Source of the DNA: Rostrohypoxylon terebratum
Lineage: Eukaryota; Ascomycota; Sordariomycetes; Xylariales; Hypoxylaceae
Length of the DNA: 64,000 nucleotides
Reading direction: 5' to 3'
Assembly (NCBI GenBank): GCA_022497145.1
Contig: MU385858.1
Location: forward strand, 124,001-188,000
Shown here one piece after another: positions 60,901 through 64,000 of this stretch. The notes under the pieces were generated by a model, which saw nothing but the letters and a program-made list of their open reading frames with translations, ran no database searches and had not been told where the DNA came from. Positions within the stretch are counted from its first letter, which is position 1; every line of letters starts with the position of its first letter. The position numbers were made by a program, and so were the translations under genes.

Positions 60901-62206
60901 TGAAGGTGATGAATCGGCCACCGAACATGTGAGAGATCGAATACGATCATTGCCTACTATATCAGACCTGCTTTACGAACTGGTCTATAGCGAACAAGCC
61001 TTCCCGGGGGTTGCGAGCTTATACGAGCATATAGCATAACACACCCATGGCTCTCACTAATCCTCCCGATCCCGACTTCCCCGACGACAATGGTGGTTTT
61101 GGTAGCAGCGGACGAGGGAGCGATGCCGTTGGGAAGGGAAGAGTAAAGCCTCCGTATTAACGCGCATGCGCAATGGCGTTCGACGCCATCGTAAGAGCCC
61201 ACCGGCCTAAGTCGACATCATCTGGCCAAGGTAGCCATCCCATTGGTTCACTGGTCCACTGGTCGTCAGAGATATCGAAGCCTATGCTCCCGAATTTGTT
61301 TTTTTTCTCGTCACCGCATGTTCATGGAAACATCGTGGAGCGGTTAATGGGACCGGCCAAAACATCGGTGATGAGGTCCGGTGGTGAGGTCAGTGCTAAG
61401 ATGAGCCTCTGAAGTTCAGAAGGCTTTCCCCGGCATGATCTTCAGATTCAAGACGAACACCTTTTCTATTCGCAGGCTAATAAGTACCCAACCGTCTTTA
61501 TGAAGAGGTCCTCCATCCCCCATGCAGGTAAGCCAAGCGGAACCAGAGGAAATCTCCCCAGGGTTCGTCGACTACGACGTAATATGCGTAGTGTGAGTAT
61601 GGTAATGTATGAGCTTGTCCCGTCCCGCCTAGCCTTGCCAAGACATCCAGATTCAAAGAGACGTTTCAGTACCTGTTTGGTGTCGCTTATAATAAATTGC
61701 AACGCCACCTACCGCTCTTTCGCATGACCACGATGTTTCTGCTAGCTGCAGGTCCGTCCGATATGGGTTACAGCATGTACAATCCATATTAACGTGGCTG
61801 TTAGAGTACTTATCTATCTTACCTACCTAGTACCTAGTACCTAGGACCTACTAGGTAGGTACTATGGATGTTGCTATGTATTATTATCCTTATTTTATTT
61901 TTGTTTCCTATCCCATTGAGGGGCCAGGTACTTAACAAATTTCCCTGTCGCTCCCCCACCATAATAGTAGACGTCTCTCTTTTTCCCTTCTATGATCCTC
62001 GTCAACCTCGCTGCCCCCACATTGAACGATCCCACGTCACACAGCCCGGTCGCAAAAAATAACACATGGGGACATCCGACCGGCAGAGCGCCGGAGGTTT
62101 GGTAAACCTGACGTGCTTTTATTACCTGTACAACTACACTATACAAAACCTGACGCCTAGCTTGTCTTATATTAAAAACATCTCATATTCACGTCGTTCG
62201 CTCACT

Positions 62207-62242
62207 CGTTCGTTCGTTCGTTCGTTCGTTCGTTCGTTCGTT
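62207..62242. repeat. CGTT tetranucleotide repeat
   Basis: Nine perfect copies of CGTT. It lies in an open frame only by coincidence. Confidence 0.92.
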
Positions 62243-62665
62243 GATGGACGGGCAAGGCTATGGGCTGGAATCCCCACTTCCTAGTTTTGGGTAACCAGAC
62301 TTTACCAGACTTGCTTAACACTACATAGTAGTACATAGTTATGTATTAGTATGTAATGTTTTTCTGACTAGGCCTGTCATGCTAGTCATGCAGCTGACGG
62401 TTTCCGGGCATTGGGTTGCCATTGGGTCCCTTGACTTTAAACGGGAGCCCCAAGGAGACTTGACCCAAAGTCGCGACCAAGCAGGGTCTGCTCAAACGTC
62501 CAAGTATGGTTCGGTAAAATTAGAGAACCGGAGCGTTGATGATGGACGCAAGCAATACGCTCTACGTACCCCTGAACCCTACTTACTAAGACGGCCAGCT
62601 ACTCCGGTCTTGATCACAAGCTAGTGAGATTCTTATTGGGCAAGTATCAGCCTCGTTTGAAGAGG

Positions 62666-62746
62666 CGTTGGGTCTGCGTTGGGTCTGCGTTGGACTTGGT
62701 TGGACTTGGTCGGACTTGGTTGGACTGGTTCGACTGCGACTGCGAC
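62666..62746. repeat. GTTGGACTTGG-type minisatellite
   Basis: Short units (GCGTTGGGTCT, then GGTTGGACTT/GGTCGGACTT) repeat with drift over about 80 nt and end in a GACTGC triplet-like run. Confidence 0.8.
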
Positions 62747-62939
62747 GCTGCTAGGCGAGACTCCTACCGGAAGATTTAGAATCAGCCTCAATTTAAGGTG
62801 ACGCGGCAAGCCGTCTGCCGTCTGCCGTATGATGTCGACGGCTGGTGGCTTGTTCTCCATCGTACTAGCGATCCGACAGCTATTATTCGATTAATCGGGG
62901 GCTCTTGGATCTCTTCCGGACTCCTTCTAGGCCCCTTCT

Positions 62940-62958
62940 CCCCCCCCCCCCCCCCCCC
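62940..62958. repeat. 19-nt cytosine homopolymer
   Basis: An uninterrupted run of 19 C, the longest homopolymer noticed in the window. Its exact length is prone to sequencing error. Confidence 0.9.
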
Positions 62959-63914
62959 TCTCCTTGCCTTTCGGTTCCTGAAATTTGGCGGGGCGAGCAA
63001 CTGGTTCACGATAGCGCAGATTTCGTGCGACGAGCCGGAAATGTGAGCTGTCATTTTTTTCTGAATCCCTTCCCCCCTCTTCCCACATTTTCTTTCCCTT
63101 TTCCTCCTCAAAACCGACCCTCGGTTAAGGAATACCATGGAGAGTATCGTATCCGTATCTGGCCTATCTGTCATCTGCGAAATCTGCGGTGGCCTTCCCC
63201 TTGGGTTACGAGGAACGACTATAGACTAGCCCAATTGGCGAATAAAAGTGACCTCGGAGAAGCTGACCGACGCTTTCCTCCGTACGCAACCTGCAATAGT
63301 GCTGCGCGCATCATACCCTAACATGTGAGTTGCGGCGGCGCCAGCGCACAAGGACGCAACACAATCTGGTTCGTCACGGTTACGCATCCCGCCCTCAGAT
63401 CAGTCATGCTATGCTATGCTAGTCATCTGTCTGCGAGGAAGCAAAGTGAGGCAAAATCGCACACACACCCAGAGCATAACCAGCCATACGCATCTTAGAA
63501 CCCGTTCATCATCACCACCACTAACTCACTGACTCACTAACTCACCCCTCCCACTTCTACCACCACCACCTCCCCCCCGTTCGTATCTTGCATCAAAAGT
63601 TCCGACTGAACCGAAAGACAGGTAACGCTTTTGGGAGGAGAGGAGGGGGCCGAGAAGCATCGGTTTCGAACGTTGCAACCTCGCTTCTCTAGATGCCGGG
63701 ATTGTCTAATAACTGAAGATACCTTCTTCTATTACGTACCTATCTTTGACGAGATCCTCTAATAGCGCTACATACCCAACCAAGGAGGTGACTTACCCTT
63801 TTATTTACACCACTATCCCTTTTTTCTTCATTTCGCTTTATTTCCTTGCCTCTCTACAGACGAGAACAGGAATCTGGGATCAACAGTCACCCAGTGACGT
63901 CGGATGATGCATTG

Positions 63915-64000
63915 ATGATGGATAACGCAAGGGATCAAGGCGGGACGGGCTGGTGGGCTTCGCCACGCTGCCGAGAAGGGGGTAAAAGAAAGAGCGGCAG
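63915..64000 (+). CDS. possible 5' end of a gene running off the window
   Basis: The last 86 bases open with ATGATG and stay in frame to the edge, beginning MMDNARDQGGTGWW and continuing with basic residues (KRKSG). A long pyrimidine-rich stretch (about 63530-63600) and a possible leader intron ending TCTCTACAG at about 63860 precede it, as is usual before fungal genes. The product is not recognisable from so few residues. Confidence 0.25.
   Translation, partial: MMDNARDQGGTGWWASPRCREGGKRKSG

Larger units (their letters stand above)
49889..64000. other. 14 kb gene-poor region with many simple repeats
   Basis: No gene is recognised with confidence. The region holds the 3' end of the MOSC gene, many tandem repeats (listed separately), a 19-nt C run (62940-62958), and CCTAGG words at 50957, 55559, 57355, 58520, 60351 and 61840. 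Protein-like frames at 51233-51439 and 52949-53251 and a possible gene start at 63915 are discussed separately. Frames near 57.5, 60 and 61 kb are short and read on both strands. No transposase, reverse transcriptase or tRNA was seen. Confidence 0.5.

Overview
The window is nuclear DNA of a filamentous ascomycete (Pezizomycotina; a Sordariomycete is my guess). Signs are many short GT-AG introns of about 50-160 nt, a fungal gene set (Msb2-type mucin, GH76 mannanase, PL4 lyase, MRP-type ABC pump, Prp22 helicase), and AT-rich, microsatellite-rich spacers scattered with CCTAGG-type words. I see no rRNA, tRNA, intact transposon, CRISPR array or prokaryotic feature.

Eight protein genes are well supported; six of them had to be assembled across introns by reading frame and splice signals. 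Left to right: (1) a Ufo1-like F-box/WD40/UIM ubiquitin-ligase adaptor (minus, 4417-909); (2) an Msb2-like signalling mucin (minus, 9220-6497); (3) a small FKBP12-type prolyl isomerase (plus, 22158-23002, six exons); (4) a full-length ABCC/MRP-type transporter (minus, 29703-24466, eleven exons, 1526 aa); (5) the splicing helicase Prp22 (plus, 32593-36246, intronless); (6) a GH76 alpha-1,6-mannanase (minus, 40651-39305); (7) a PL4 rhamnogalacturonan lyase of RglB type (plus, 43968-46587, nine exons); (8) a stand-alone MOSC-domain protein (plus, 48550-49888, two exons).

The genes do not form one pathway. Two local relations are worth noting. The mannanase and the pectin lyase are divergent neighbours sharing a 3.3 kb spacer, with a TATA box and CreA-like words near the lyase. 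The F-box adaptor and the Msb2 mucin lie next to each other on the same strand. FKBP and the ABC pump converge, and so do Prp22 and the mannanase.

Most of the rest is gene-poor: 9.2-22.2 kb and 49.9-64 kb hold no gene I can recognise. They contain short tandem repeats, CCTAGG clusters and a few protein-like frames (near 10.9-11.4, 16.4-17.7, 18.7, 47.2, 51.3 and 52.9 kb) that may be relics, orphan exons or chance. The last 90 bases may open a gene running off the edge. I did not find a clearly new biological system. The best leads are the CCTAGG word family, the paired active-site changes in the ABC pump, and the small unexplained frames.
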